Assembly (NCBI RefSeq): GCF_037038585.1
Contig: NC_092525.1
Coordinates: forward strand, 21,410,867-21,474,866
Source: Patagioenas fasciata
Lineage: Eukaryota > Chordata > Aves > Columbiformes > Columbidae
Length of the DNA: 64,000 nt
Direction of reading: 5' to 3'
Shown here one piece after another: positions 13,301 through 25,600 of the stretch. The position numbers and the translations under genes are program-made. How positions within the stretch are numbered: the first letter of the stretch is position 1; every line of letters starts with the position of its first letter. The notes under the pieces were generated by a model, which worked only from the letters and a program-made list of their open reading frames with translations, did no database searches and was not told where the DNA came from.

Positions 13301-14904
13301 TGCTGGCTTATGTCAGATTTACTCCTCATGTCCTTTGCTCTAGCTGTTCTATTAATTTTCAAATGCCTCGAGCAATTGCCGGACCTGGGAAACAGTAATT
13401 TTGGGGCCAGCACCCAGAAATAACTGCAGTTTTTAAACCTTGCGGTTAAAAAAACAAGAGGGGGGGAAACGGACATGGGGGCTGTGCTCACCTGGGTTTA
13501 AAGAGTATTTTTAGTGTGAATAATAAGAAACTGTATGCATGGTGTGTTGGGGGGCTGCTGCAGGGAAGCGTCTCTCAGGGGGCTGTGGGGAAGCTCGCAC
13601 CCTTTCTGCCCTCATACATTGCTTTTGAGGTCCAAAGCGCTGCTCCCAGGGGATAAGGGGTACGAAGGGGCAGCAGTGGGTGCTTCCCGGGGGCGGATTT
13701 GGGATGCGAGAGCTCCATATGGCTGGAACGGATTAGCCCGGAGGATTAGATGAGCAGAGAGGAGGGGAAAGTTGCTGCAATCCACTCCCCCCTCCCCAAA
13801 ACCTCTCATCTCTGACCCCTGACAGATGTGCAGGGGTGATTTCTGGGGCTGTTTAGCACCGCTTTGGCTTTAGCTGTGCCCTCCAGAGCTTGTCATAGGG
13901 ATGCAGGATGCTCCGCAATCCTGGTCCTAGGTGGTAAAAGCTGCATGGATGCAGGATGCTCTGTAGCTCCGCACCTGGGCAGCACTTAAGTGTAAAGTGC
14001 CGCATGGAGGGCAGAATATTTTGATGATTTTTAAAACATCACCTTGGAAATGGTAGGAATCATGCTAAGACACCGTGGCTTTTCTCCATGCACACCAGCG
14101 AGGGCATCACTCAATTGCGAAACTATCTCGTGTGGGACTGGGGTTTGTGGACGGCTTTCCTCGTGATGCCACGATGTTGCTGTCCCAGCAAAGGCTCATC
14201 AAGGGCCGAGTTGACTCTTGGAGCATGACCACAGCCCCACGAAGGACTTCCAAGCCCTTACTTGCTGCTGAGGATGCATTGAGCATTCAGAAACCTGGTG
14301 GGCTCGCCATGGTGATGCTCCCAGGAGAGTGGGTGCTATAGGATGGGTGCTGTTTGGGTGATGGGGAGGGCAAAACCCCATAGCCAGCATTTGATACCAA
14401 ATACAGGAGTCCCCAAAACTGACAATAAGTCCATCCGTCCAGGTTAATTTAGAGCTCTGACAGGCTGCCCTGGCTCTGGCTGTGGCAGTGCCAGCTGCTC
14501 CTGTGCAAAGTCCCCATCCGCCTCACCAGGGTTTATATGAGGTGCTGGACTTTGTACCCCACCCAGCAAGTCACAGCCCTTTTTTAAATCAGCTGTCACG
14601 TCCGCCTTGATTTAAGGCATTTCCATCCCTCCACAAGCATATTTAATAGAAAATACTGTGCAGAGAAGATGCTATGAAGCATCCTCAGACATCAACAAAG
14701 ACACTTTTATTAAAAATCATGATTTTTCTTGTTGTTGTTAACTTGCCACTTTGTTAGAGGAGAGGACTTGGTTTGGTATTTTTTAAATTATTATTTTTTT
14801 TTTTTAAACCTCGCTGTGGAAAAACTTTACTCTTCATAGATCAGCAGGCACATCCGTCAGGGGCTGCTGCGAGCAGGGACGGATGCACGACTGCCTCTAT
14901 AGGT

Positions 14905-14987
14905 ACACAAAACCCATTTGAACACCTGCGAAAGGTTACGGCGGCGCTTTTTCAAGCGCCGCCGTAGCGTTCAAATGGGCTTTGTGT
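14905..14987. other. 83-nt two-stem hairpin (quasi-palindrome) in the SSBP3 intron
   Basis: The outer stem pairs 14905-14923 with 14969-14987 (19 positions, one A-C mismatch). The inner stem pairs 14935-14949 with 14954-14968 (15 pairs, one G-U) around a four-base loop. The left arm has a single 11-nt one-sided bulge (14924-14934). No flanking target-site duplication or known repeat was recognised. It could be a small foldback element, a template-switch product, or a precursor-like RNA hairpin in the SSBP3 transcript. Confidence 0.75.
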
Positions 14988-16439
14988 TATTACATGGAGA
15001 TGGTGGCCATCAGCATCGTGTTGGGGATGGGCAGATGGTGTTCACCTGCTCCGGACCAACTTCTTTCGCCCTTTGCCTTTGGTGTCGGGGAATAATACCA
15101 GGGCAGCTGCTAGCAGTAAAATAGGCTTAAGCAAATGGGATATTTTGGCATTCAAGTGCACGACAAGAATGGGAGTATTTGCATTAATTCCCTCCTCTCT
15201 TTCCCCTGCGGCGGGAGGTGATGAAGAAAACGGGGATGCTTTCCTGTGGGGCAGAGATGATGGGTCCTGTTCCTTTCTGGCTGGACCCAGGGGCGAAGCG
15301 CTGGATGCTGTTTTGGAGTGTTGTCGCTCCATCCCACAGCATCCTGCTGCCCAAACAATGGAAATGGGTGTTTTTCCAGGGAGGTCACAGTGTTTCCCAC
15401 TGTATTGCAAAGACAGGTGCCAGGAGGGTCTCACCCCATTCTCTGGATCCAGAGGACGCTTATGTATGAGGTATCACTCTCCCCATCCAGACTTGCACGT
15501 CGTTTTGTGTTATTGTTGATGGCAAACAGCAAGCGGTGAGATCGGCTAGCTGAAACACGTGGTGGCAAAAATGAAAAAAGAAAAACAAATCTGCACCCAT
15601 CTCTAATGGTGAAATCGCTGGTGGGCGGTCCATGCCTCTAGGGCGTTTTGCAGCGTGCCGGCCAGCCGATGGAATTGGCAATATCCTCGTTAGTTGGTAG
15701 TAAATCCTTTGGACAAGTTTAAACTATATTTTTTCAAATGCACATGGTGCAGTGGCACAGTGTTTTTCTAAAGCCACGGATTATATTAATTTTTTTTTTC
15801 TCTTTTAAATTAGATTACCAGTTTAAATCTAGCTTTTCTTATAACCCCTTCCAAAATTCGCTTGGCAATTTCAATCTGGAGGAAGGCAGAATGCAGAGGA
15901 GCAGTGATTTGTACAGGCGCTGGGAAGCAGAAATCGGGCCGCCAGCCTACCTTGCACCTCATCACCAATTTATTACTATTGTTTTTGAGAGGGAGGCAGT
16001 ATTTTTCCTTAATCTGGGCTTTTCAAAGGCTGGTAAAGGAGGGGACTTGATTTCGGCCGTGGCAGGGGTGGAAAGCAAGCTGGTGCATGTACCAAAAAGC
16101 ATCCAACCATGCAACCCCACGTAATTACACCCTGATGGCAGCGGTGCAAAACTGAGGGGCATCAAGGGGAGCAAACACCCATCTGCTTTAATCGTCACAA
16201 CTTTGCAGAAAACTCCTATCAAATTAACCTCTCCCGGCAGCTTTGCTTGCTGGGGCTATTTCCCTTTTGGTTTTAAAAATAATAATGATTTTTAAAAATC
16301 TGAAATAAACCTGTAAGCTTTGCGTTAGGCTTGCATAGGTACTTCAGGAGCGAAGTGTCTGGTGCGGGTGAAAATCCATCTCTTTGGTGCGAGGAGCTGC
16401 ACAGCGGTGCTGGCCGGGTGGCCCTCTGTGCAACCGAGC

Positions 16440-16705
16440 ATCCCGCGCTGATAGATGAGTGGTAGATTAATAGTCCTAAGCAATTGCATTATCTAATGAA
16501 AAATTTATATAATTATTTTATATAACTTTTTTGGCAGGTACAACCCTGAAATGGGTGGTATTGATTGCTGGAAAAGAGCCTGCCCTGTCTGTTGCTAGAA
16601 TTATTAGAGGAGAATTGATAGTAATTAATACCTGTCTATTTACAGCATTTTCCAGGCTGCTAATTGCAGGAGATGCATTTGGACTGTTTGGTGTGGGCTG
16701 GATGT
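16440..16705. promoter_or_regulatory. Candidate intronic enhancer, dense TAAT/ATTA cluster
   Basis: The densest AT-rich motif cluster I saw in the large intron: AGATTAATAG, CAATTGCATTATC, TATATAATTATTTTATATAA, AGAATTATTAG, AGTAATTAATACC and GCTAATTGCAG. These resemble homeodomain/POU core sites. The sequence is non-repetitive. Function is inferred only. Confidence 0.3.
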
Positions 16706-17929
16706 CGGACTCGTGCTGGGGATGGGGGATTTCAGGGATGCCCATGGCAAAACTTCCCTAAAAACCAGGCATGGGGTGCATCCGTGCACCGTGTGGTGTG
16801 AAGCACTGGAGCACTCTGCTCTGCAAAACCCTTCCTAAGTCAGGGGAAGCACTAGCAGTAAGCCTGGCTTAACTTCCTCCCTTTGTAAACCTTTTCATAC
16901 ACACGCGTGTGCAAAACCGAGCCTAATTGCATTTAGTCTGTTTTACACCTCCCATGCTTATCTCTCCCCCCTCCCCCTTTTAATTCGGTTACTGTGAAAT
17001 TTTTGCAGCCCTGCCAAGTTATTTCCTTGGGATATATTTAGAGAAAGCCAGCTCAGCAGAGCGCGCTGGGTGTTTGCGTAAGGATGTTTGTAAATGTTAG
17101 CAGGAACGCTGTCGGGCTGGCGGAGCAGATGTCCCCGAGATGCTACCAAGAGCCTTATTTACAAACTTCTAAATGACTGAAGGGGTTTCCTTCTCAGGGA
17201 TAAGGGGGACGCTGACTTAAGAGATTAAAATCCTATTGTTTCATGGCCAGAGCTGCTGTCTCAGATTATCCTTTACAAGAGGGGGAAGAAAGGAAAAAAA
17301 AAAAGCAAGCCCCATATTAGCTTGAAACACCATTCAACTGTTTTGCCTTTTTTTTTTTTTTTTTTTTAAGCTCAAGGAAAATACAGGGCTGGGCGTTGCT
17401 TCTTTCTTTTTAAAGGAGGGGAGGAAAGTGGCTGAGCGTGGCTGTTCCCGGCCGGGCGTACACTGGTGCTTTGTGTGCTGGGGCACCCCATGCTGAGCGG
17501 CTCGCAGGTGATGTATTTAAAGCAATCACAAAAAGCTTGCGCTATCCTAGAAGTATAATTAAGATAAACTTATATACGCAGCTCAGCGTCCCATGGGAGC
17601 GTGGTGATAGTGTTTGGATGGTATGAAGGGGATACTGCTACAAGCCCATTTCATTTTTTTTTTCCTATCATCTTCCTCTTGCCAATGCACAAAGCTTCAT
17701 CCCATCTTCCTCTTATCTTCTCTTTACCCTGAAGTAGACCAAGCTTTGTGAGTTCTGTCACATGGGACGGTCATTGCGCTTCCTTGGCTGTGGCGGGCTG
17801 ACATTTTAGTTATTTTCATGCATGTTGATGCAACACAGATGCTGCCACCACGCCATGGAGGGGACAGATGCAGGAGAGCATCTGAGGGCCTGGTCTGCAG
17901 GAAGTGGTCACTGTGCCATCCTCCCTGGT

Positions 17930-18085
17930 GTTAATCAGGTTACTGCGAGGTGTAGGAGGGTTCTGTTATTAAATTTAAAACCTGGCTATGTAAGATGAAG
18001 GCAGCTTTAATGAGATGAAAAGGCTTAACTGGAGTCCAATTAAATTCTGTATTACCTGTTTACGCAGCCTGCTTAAGTCTTGACC
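17930..18085. promoter_or_regulatory. Candidate intronic regulatory block
   Basis: Unique AT-rich sequence with GTTAATCAGGTTACTG (HNF1-like half site), CAATTAAATTC and TTTAATGAG words. Low confidence. Confidence 0.2.
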
Positions 18086-19734
18086 TGCATGCTGGTTTCT
18101 TGCTTAGACTCCAAAGCCTGTGCTCTAGGCAAAAAAAAAAAAACAAAACTCGAAGACAACGGATAGATACCAGATCACCAACATGTCCCGAGCATCCCCA
18201 CACGCTTGTACTGGAGGCAGCTGCCCTCAAGTGCCTTGTGCTGCTGCAGCTGTGTGGTGTGAGATCCAGCCAAAATCATCCAGTCTTGCTCTTCTGGAGA
18301 GAAAAGTGAGGGCAAAATCATCTCTTTTTTTTTTGCCAAAAAAAAAGAGCAAATTTCCAGCCATCTTTAGTTTGGCTTTAGGTCGTGCCATGAAGATATT
18401 TGCTCTCCCCATCTCTGTCGTGTTGGTGGAGGCTGGGGCCAGCAGAGCAGCTGGTGCTTCCCATGGAGAGAGCATCCTCCCCGCTGCCTGCCAGCACCTT
18501 GCACCACTGTTTGGAGGTTAATTAAAAAAAATATATAAGTGTTTGGTGAAAGCCAGCCATGGGATGCTTGGTTGAGCTGCACAGCTGCCTGTGTAACCCA
18601 AAGATGGTGGCGGGGACACCGGCTCCTGTTTAACAGCAGAGTAAATACTGCTGATGGGACCTGGTTTTCATCGTCAATAGAAACCATCGCTGGTATTGGC
18701 GAAGCGTGTCAGGTTTGGGCAGAAAGCCAGGGCTTGGCTGACGCTCCAGCTGAGATGTGAGGGGTCACGGGCTGCCCTGTGGGATATTGGCTCAGCACAG
18801 TGCTGGAACCTTGCAGGATGGGGTGCATTGGGGTGCAGCACCTTATCCCACCTCCCAGCCACTCTTGCAGGTCACTCAGGCGTGGCCAGTACCTGCTGGC
18901 TGGAGATGGAGAGGAGGAATCCAGCTGCTGAATCCCAAGGACTGGCGTGGGGATGGTGCATCCAGAAAGCTGCCCAGTTTCCCAAACCATCCCTTGGGTG
19001 CTGTGGGGTACCGCAGGTGGTATTACCCTGAGGCTGGGGACAGCAATTTCAGGCCACCGGCTCTGCTCTGTTTTTTAAATCCATCCCCCAAAACCCTTCC
19101 AACCTCAGTGGTGCCTCGCAGCTCCTCTCAGGTTGAGTCTCTGCGGGGCGGGGGGCAGGGGGCAGGAAACCACTAGCCGCACCCTGCTCGCACCAAACCT
19201 TCCCTCCTAGCAAAGACCTCAACTCTGCGGTAAAGAGAGCAAATAAATAAAAGCCCCAGTCTGCAGCTCGTCCCGGGGCTGTGGGGTGAGGGGAGGTGAG
19301 TTGTGTTCCCAGCTCAGCCTATCTGGGAGAGCAAACTTGGGTGACAGCGAAATGCCATCGGGGCAGCTCAGGATGCTCCAGGGTCCGGCTGCTCAGTGCA
19401 GCCACGCCGGTACCTCTTCCCTGCCGCTCTTAAATGCAATTAATACAGTGGAATAGCCTGATGTCTTCGTAAGGATTAGGTTAAGAAAACAAGACTGTTT
19501 TAATAGCCCTTTTATATCCTACATAGATTTTAGCTGAAAAACCTAACTGGTTTGGCAGCACAGCCAAATGGTACATCTTTTATTTTTCTTTTTTTGCCTT
19601 GTTTTTTCCCCATAACCTCATGCCAGCCGTCCTGCACGAGTGGGCTCCTATCGATAATTCAAGTGCCCAGCTCCTGGCTGTGCTGTTTTGTCCGATTTCC
19701 ATTGCCTCCTGACCTCCATCCTTCTTTATTTGCA

Positions 19735-19990
19735 AAGCTATACTCGCAGGCAGTGGTAATAAATCAATTAATGACTCTGATGAATCGTTTAATGGCTGAC
19801 AAAATAACACTACAGTCAACAGCTTGGATCTCTACAGCAGTACCAGAAGACGCTGGTTGACTCAGGGTAGGGAGACGAAACAGAGACTGTTAGCTCAATT
19901 AGTGCAATTAGTGTGCGATTTAAAGGCTTAGACGGCATCTGCTGGCGTACCGAGCCGGTGTGTTAACTGAGAGCTTCAGTTTGGAAGCGA
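19735..19990. promoter_or_regulatory. Candidate intronic regulatory block
   Basis: Contains AAATCAATTAATGACTCTG and TCAATTAGTGCAATTAGTG, the latter with CAATTAGTG directly repeated. Unique sequence; candidate conserved element. Confidence 0.28.
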
Positions 19991-22569
19991 AACGCAGCAA
20001 TCCAGATTGTCATTACTCTGCTCGCTTCCACCAAAAAAAGGGAAAAAATCTAACGTATGTTGGGAGGAAAAGAAAAATTATATATGTATATGTAAGGGTT
20101 TGTATATATCTATATATGCGTGCTCTCCAGCGTCCCTAAAAAGAGTTTCTTAACCAAAATGGTGAAAAAAAGGGTGGAGGAAGCTGGGAGGACAAAAAAG
20201 TCCTTTTTTTTTTTTCTTTTTTTTAAATTTCGTTTGGTGCTGGAAAGCCCTTGGGGTTTGGGTACTCGCCCTTGGGATTTGGGAAATTTGCTCCCACTGT
20301 CTTTTTTTCCCCTTTTTCTTCCTTTTCTTGTGCATCCGCATGGTTTTGCAGAGCCGTTCCAGCCGCAGCCATGCTCCCATCACTTCACGGGGCTAAAGGT
20401 GCCTCAGTGTTTACCTTAGCAGCGGTGATGGGGAGGGGAATAAAAAAGAAATAAAATGTCACTTCGCAGCCTTGTAAATCATTCATCAAGGGCTGACCAA
20501 TTTGGCTCCCATCCTACGATATTCTCAGGGCACTTGCGGGTTTTTAATTACGGAGTTCTGCCAAGTGCCACATGTGTGAGGAACTTTAAATCCCCATTTA
20601 CACTGCAAAGGCATAGGTGAGGTTTCGGGGTGTTTAACATGGAAAAATACTCTTGTGGTTTTGTGGAAAAATGGGCATTTTGCTTAAACATTTTCTTTGG
20701 CTGCCTTACCCTCCTTCCTGGCGCAGAGGGAAGGAGGAGGACAGCGTACTTTCCTCCTGGATCCCCAAATACGTGTCCACCCTCACTCCCCACTGCCTTG
20801 GGATCCATTTTGTGTTGGGAGATTCCCCCAGCAAAGGATTGTGGTGTGCTGGAAATCTCTTGAAACCATAAAATATCACCTTGGCAGCTTTATTGCGGCA
20901 CTCGCCGCCTTGGGAAAGAAGCGTTTTGCGTGATAGAGGGTTTAATAAAGGAAATTCCAAATGGGCTCACTGCAGTTTGGGGCTCGGTCTTATATATTTT
21001 TGCATTAAGAACCGTCATCTGCTTTGCAGAGAAACTGCAATATGTTCATGGCCTTGGATTAAGATTTGGTTTTACTTTTATAGCTGACCCACTTGGGGGG
21101 ATGGAGGGAGGGGGAGAATTGGGTTCACTCCCTCTCCCGTCTATTTTTGCTGCCGTCTGATGTATAAAAAGAGCCTGGAACAGGCAGGCTTATTTTTCCT
21201 GCCAGGACTTTTTTTTTTTTTTTATTAACTGTAAAAACACTCAGATCTGGCTGTCGGTGTGGGGAAAGCTGCTCGGGACGCCTTGTTCAGGGGAGCATGG
21301 CAAGGGCTGTGCCCGGAGGCGCGGGACCCCATAACTGAGGGTTACCCTGGTTATTTCACAAAGCTGGAAGTCTCTTTTTGAGGAATCAGCCTTGCCAGGG
21401 TGGGAAAAGGAACCGGAGCTGGATCAGCTGCTGTCGGGATGTGGGATTTGGTGAGGCTGAGGTGCTACAAGCTTTGGGGTAAGACCAAGCCTGGCTCAAA
21501 CCAGGCTCATGTGTATCCCATCTGCTCGTGGGATTTTCTTGGTGGAAAATTTTTCCACCAATTTTTTTTTTTTTTTGTGGTGGATGATTTTCCTCAGCCA
21601 CACGTGGTTTTAGGTGCATAAGTCAATTGTAGAAATTTGTGGAGGGAGTAGTTCAGTGTTCCAAACCCAATTAATATCAGAGACTCCCTTGGAACTGCTC
21701 TGGGAATGGGGCGATGGGTAAAGGGGAGTGTACTTCAATGGCACAGTGACCACTCCTAAGCCAGCAGGGATGTGTTGCCAGCAGTGGTCTTTAGAGAAAT
21801 ATCTTTTCCTTACCATTTTCCTTCTGGCTAGGAGCCTCCCATCACACTTGTGCTTTCCCAAGGCAGTTGCCACCCTTCTTTCAGCGCTTCTGGAGCTGCT
21901 CTTTGTACCAGGAAAAGCTCTTTTGTCCATCAATGTACATCAAGGAGAGGAAGTAACTGTGAACAGAGTGACTAGGGTGTCCGGATACCCTGTGTCTGCT
22001 CTCATCCCTCCCTTTCAGGGCTGGAGCCACTCAGGTGACTCTTCCCAGGGAGACGTGAGCAGGAGCGTTACTCCCAGATAGTGTGCGATGAATTTGGAAA
22101 TTCATAATAAAGCCTTGGTGTGATGGTGAGGTCAGGGGAAGCATCTTTTTCAGAGGGCAGAACTGAACTGGTGAACGTGCAGGGGGAGGTGGAATAAGGA
22201 AAGCATTTTTAAAGCCTTAAAACAGCTTCTGCCTGAAATGTTGTGTAGAATGAGGCTTCTCTGTGTATTAATGAGACTAAATGCCTGGATAAATGAAAAG
22301 ACAGCCCCAGAATCATCCCAAGTTTTTGCATGGCCATCTTCTCCATGGGCAAACTGAAAAGGCCAGTCCTGCTCTGTCTCTGAGCATCCTCTACTTGTTC
22401 CACCATGGGGGAAAGATGCTTGGTGCATGGAGAGTGATGCTCAGGGTTCTGGAGGTAATGGGCTAATAGACTCAGTGTGGTGTGGCAGGAGAAACAGCTT
22501 TTTTAATGTGTTTTTTTTCTTAACTCCGACTCAAACTCACTGTATCTGTCCTGGTTTTGTTCCCCGCAG

Positions 22570-22659
22570 AGCGCAGCTGCCGCCCCGAGTCCCGTGCTTG
22601 GAAACATTCCCCCGAACGACGGGATGCCCGGGGGCCCCATCCCGCCCGGTTTCTTCCAG
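22570..22659 (+). CDS. SSBP3: SSBP3 coding exon A ([12 protein letters not shown]...GFFQ)
   Basis: Thirty codons in phase 0 at both ends. The acceptor follows the pyrimidine-rich tract ending CCCCGCAG and the donor is CAG|GTAGGC. It encodes the start of the proline-rich region just after the LUFS domain (about residues 93-122 of the 388-residue form). Confidence 0.96.
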
Positions 22660-25600
22660 GTAGGCTGCTGCTCATCCCGATTCTCGTCTCCACACCGCGC
22701 ACGTGTTCGCTTACGCTCTGAATGTCCACGCTGTTGTGCCTGTGTTTGATTTTGGTTTTGGTTTTGGTTTTTCTCCAAGGGGATGCTAGGGAAGCAGCAT
22801 GCTCGCATAGCTGACCTGTCTAGGAATAACTTATGTTCTGCTGTCCTTCCACTTTTGCTTTCAGTTTTTTTGTGGCCTTATTGCAAATGTCTTTCTTGCT
22901 CGACAGGGTTACTGTATATTTACAACTGATGTTTTTTTCCAAAGCTGCTTGGTTTGTGTTTGGGTTGAGATTGTATTTGTTCTCCGGTCCTAACAGACGT
23001 GCGTAATTGAAAACATTCTGGATTTTGATTCCTGAAACTTTTTCCCCTCCTCTCTGGTTAACCGCTTGATTTTTTCCAAATGCAATCACTGAAAGCATTA
23101 ACAAACGCTGGCTGTGGCTGCAGGCAGGAGCCGGCTCCAGCCAAGTCCCCAAATGCCGTGGAGGCACCTTGTATGCAAATACCTCGCAAAGTCCCCAGAG
23201 TCCCCTCACTTCTTCGTTCTCCCGTGCTGAGTTCTGACTGAGGAGGGGGTAACATATGTTTGGGGTGACACTGATGGCGGGGATCTCAACAAGCACTCGG
23301 AAAAGGGATTTTCAAAACTCGAACCATGGGGTGTTTGTTTATTTCTCTGGAATCTCTTTGCACTGGTTTGCAGTGGTGTAAGCTCTTGGTGCATGAAAAT
23401 CTTCCTTCTTGAGGAAGAAACACTTGTTCATGTAACAAATGGGATCAGAGAAGGAATATTTGTTTTGGCAAGCTGCTGTTTTTTTTTTTTAATCTGGACT
23501 TGTGATTTGTATATTGGAGAACTTCTCAGGCAGTAGACAGGCAAACTTGATAAGGCACTTGTGATTTATTGTGGTGATATCTGAGCGTGGTATTGCCGTT
23601 TGCATGTGCGTAGGAAGAGGAAAGTAGGGTCCTGTCTTTTGGTTTTTTTAGAGAGATCCCATTTCCTGAACATGCTTCTGACAAAGTGAGAATATCCGAT
23701 ACCAATCGGGAACCCTGAAACAGGCGAATCTTGTAGCAGCGCTCGGCAGCACGGGGTGAAGCCAACAGCAGAGATGCTATCTCGCAGGTCATAGCTGCTG
23801 CCAGCAATCTGAGTGCCAAGCTGCCGCTTCCAACAAATGTGTCTCCAAAAGCCCCATCTCACCCCGAGGTGAAGCTGACTGTCCTTTGGTGCTCATGTGT
23901 CACGCAGACCTGCAAAACTGGCACCAAGTTAGGGCAAGGCTTCAAGAGGATGGGTTGGCTTTCCCCAAGAGCGGAAGGTGAGGAAGAGGAGTCACATCTC
24001 CCCAGACATGCTGTGCGTGCTCCCATCTTAACTCTTCCCATTGACAGCCTCCAAGCTGTCCCCCCACTTTTCTCTCTGCCTTCCCATGGCATTTTTTGCA
24101 TCAAGGGTCTAATTCAGTAGCAAACAACCCATGGCAGCTCCCTGCTTCTTGTGCGACTGGAGGAGGAGCTGCTGGGGATGGGGGGCTCAAAAGCACACCA
24201 AGTTTCTTAGGACCTTTGTTGGGATTGTCTTGAAGACCCAGCAAAAGTAATGACACCAGTGCAGCTGTCATTCACAAGGATGCTGCCCGTCCCCAGCGCT
24301 GCCGGAGGGAAGAGAGGACGGGTGTGATGCATATGGCTTGCATGTGACATCTCAAGAGCCTGCCTTTCCTGAAAGCCCTCCAGCATCTGGTTTCTCCTTC
24401 CAGCCCTGGGGATGGAGAGGAGGAGGGGAGAAGAAAAATCCCACCTTTTAACACAGTCTGAACATCCCCCACGCCGTGTGAAAGCCCGTCTGATTTATTG
24501 TGGGTGCTGGAGACCAGCTCTTGCAGAGGTGGGCTGGATGCTCAGCAGCGAGACAGTTGCAGCAGGAGTAATTTCTTATCTCTGGAGGAAATCAAAGCGC
24601 TGAATTCAAGAGGGCGAGACCAAAAGGATCACAGGAGATGCAAAGGACTTCTCCTGAACCCTTTCTGTGCCAGCCATTGGAGTGGGTGAGGTTCCTGGTG
24701 GTACCACCTTGGCCAGTGATGAGAGACCAGAGGATGGAGAGGTTTTGAGGGTTTTCAGTATCTTGCTCTTCTGCTCTATGCTGCAAGCACCAGGGACCTG
24801 CAGGGATATCCCTGAGGATAGCAGGCATGGGCAGACTCTTTTCTAGACGTTTTAGAAGGCCTGATCCTGTCCTGGCATGGTGGGGCATCACAGCAGGAGC
24901 TGAAGTTGCAGAAACCCTGTCTTGCCACTCCGGGGGTGCATGAACCTCCCCAGCCCTGTGTATTGGGATGTGCACTGTTGTCTGGCAAAGGTAAAAAATG
25001 ATACGGATCATTCATGGGAGCTGGTAGCTGAAAAACCCACGGGAGTGAGCTTGAGGGAGAAGCGACGCACTGGGAATGGGAGAAGTGGAGTCTGGACTGC
25101 AGTGCCCAACCACAGGGAGAGCACCTGCCGCGTGCTGGGGCTCAGCAACAACCGTCTGGAGGGAGGCCAAGGGAAATGCAGCTCGCAGAGTCTCCCAAAA
25201 CGATGGGAGGGGCCCTGGGCACCCTCAGGTTTCCTGGGCATCACATGGTGCTGGCCGACACACGGCACTGGGCAGCACTCTGACAAAAGGTGGCTGGATT
25301 GATGGCTGGAATGGGTAGATGCTTTTATTTAAATCTCTCTCTTTGTCCCTTGGAGATCAACAAACAAACCCTCTGCTCATCCTCGTAAAGGTCATCAGAG
25401 GCGTTCCTGCTTTTGTTTTGAAAGCTGGATTGACGCCGGGGCGCAGATCCCTCAAAGCAGGGATGAGGGGATGCCAGGGAAATGTAGGAAGGAAAATTAA
25501 AAATTGAAAACAATTAATACCGCACCTTCCTAAAACTAAATAAATACGGGGGGATACCCAGTCAGCAGCCCTTCACCACAGCCGTGCCTCCTCTCCCCAG

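Larger units (their letters stand above)
1..22569 (+). other. SSBP3: SSBP3 large intron (3' part), no exon seen
   Basis: This stretch runs up to the acceptor at 22568-22569. I looked in translation for the expected upstream exons (the LisH segment and the segment ending AKAFHDY) and found none, so they should lie before base 1. There is no convincing CR1 copy. The stretch contains homopolymer and simple repeats (poly-C at 1587-1613, GGA/GGT at 5867-5995, many T-runs), an 83-nt hairpin at 14905-14987, and AT-rich blocks with many TAAT motifs that look like candidate conserved non-coding elements, listed separately. The open frames here, up to 355 codons, have no recognisable protein content. 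Confidence 0.85.

Noticed and set aside
1-22569. Search for the SSBP3 LisH/LUFS exons upstream
   Set aside because: None of the expected peptides (for example AKAFHDY or the LisH helix) appears with splice sites in any frame; these exons are presumed to lie outside the window.
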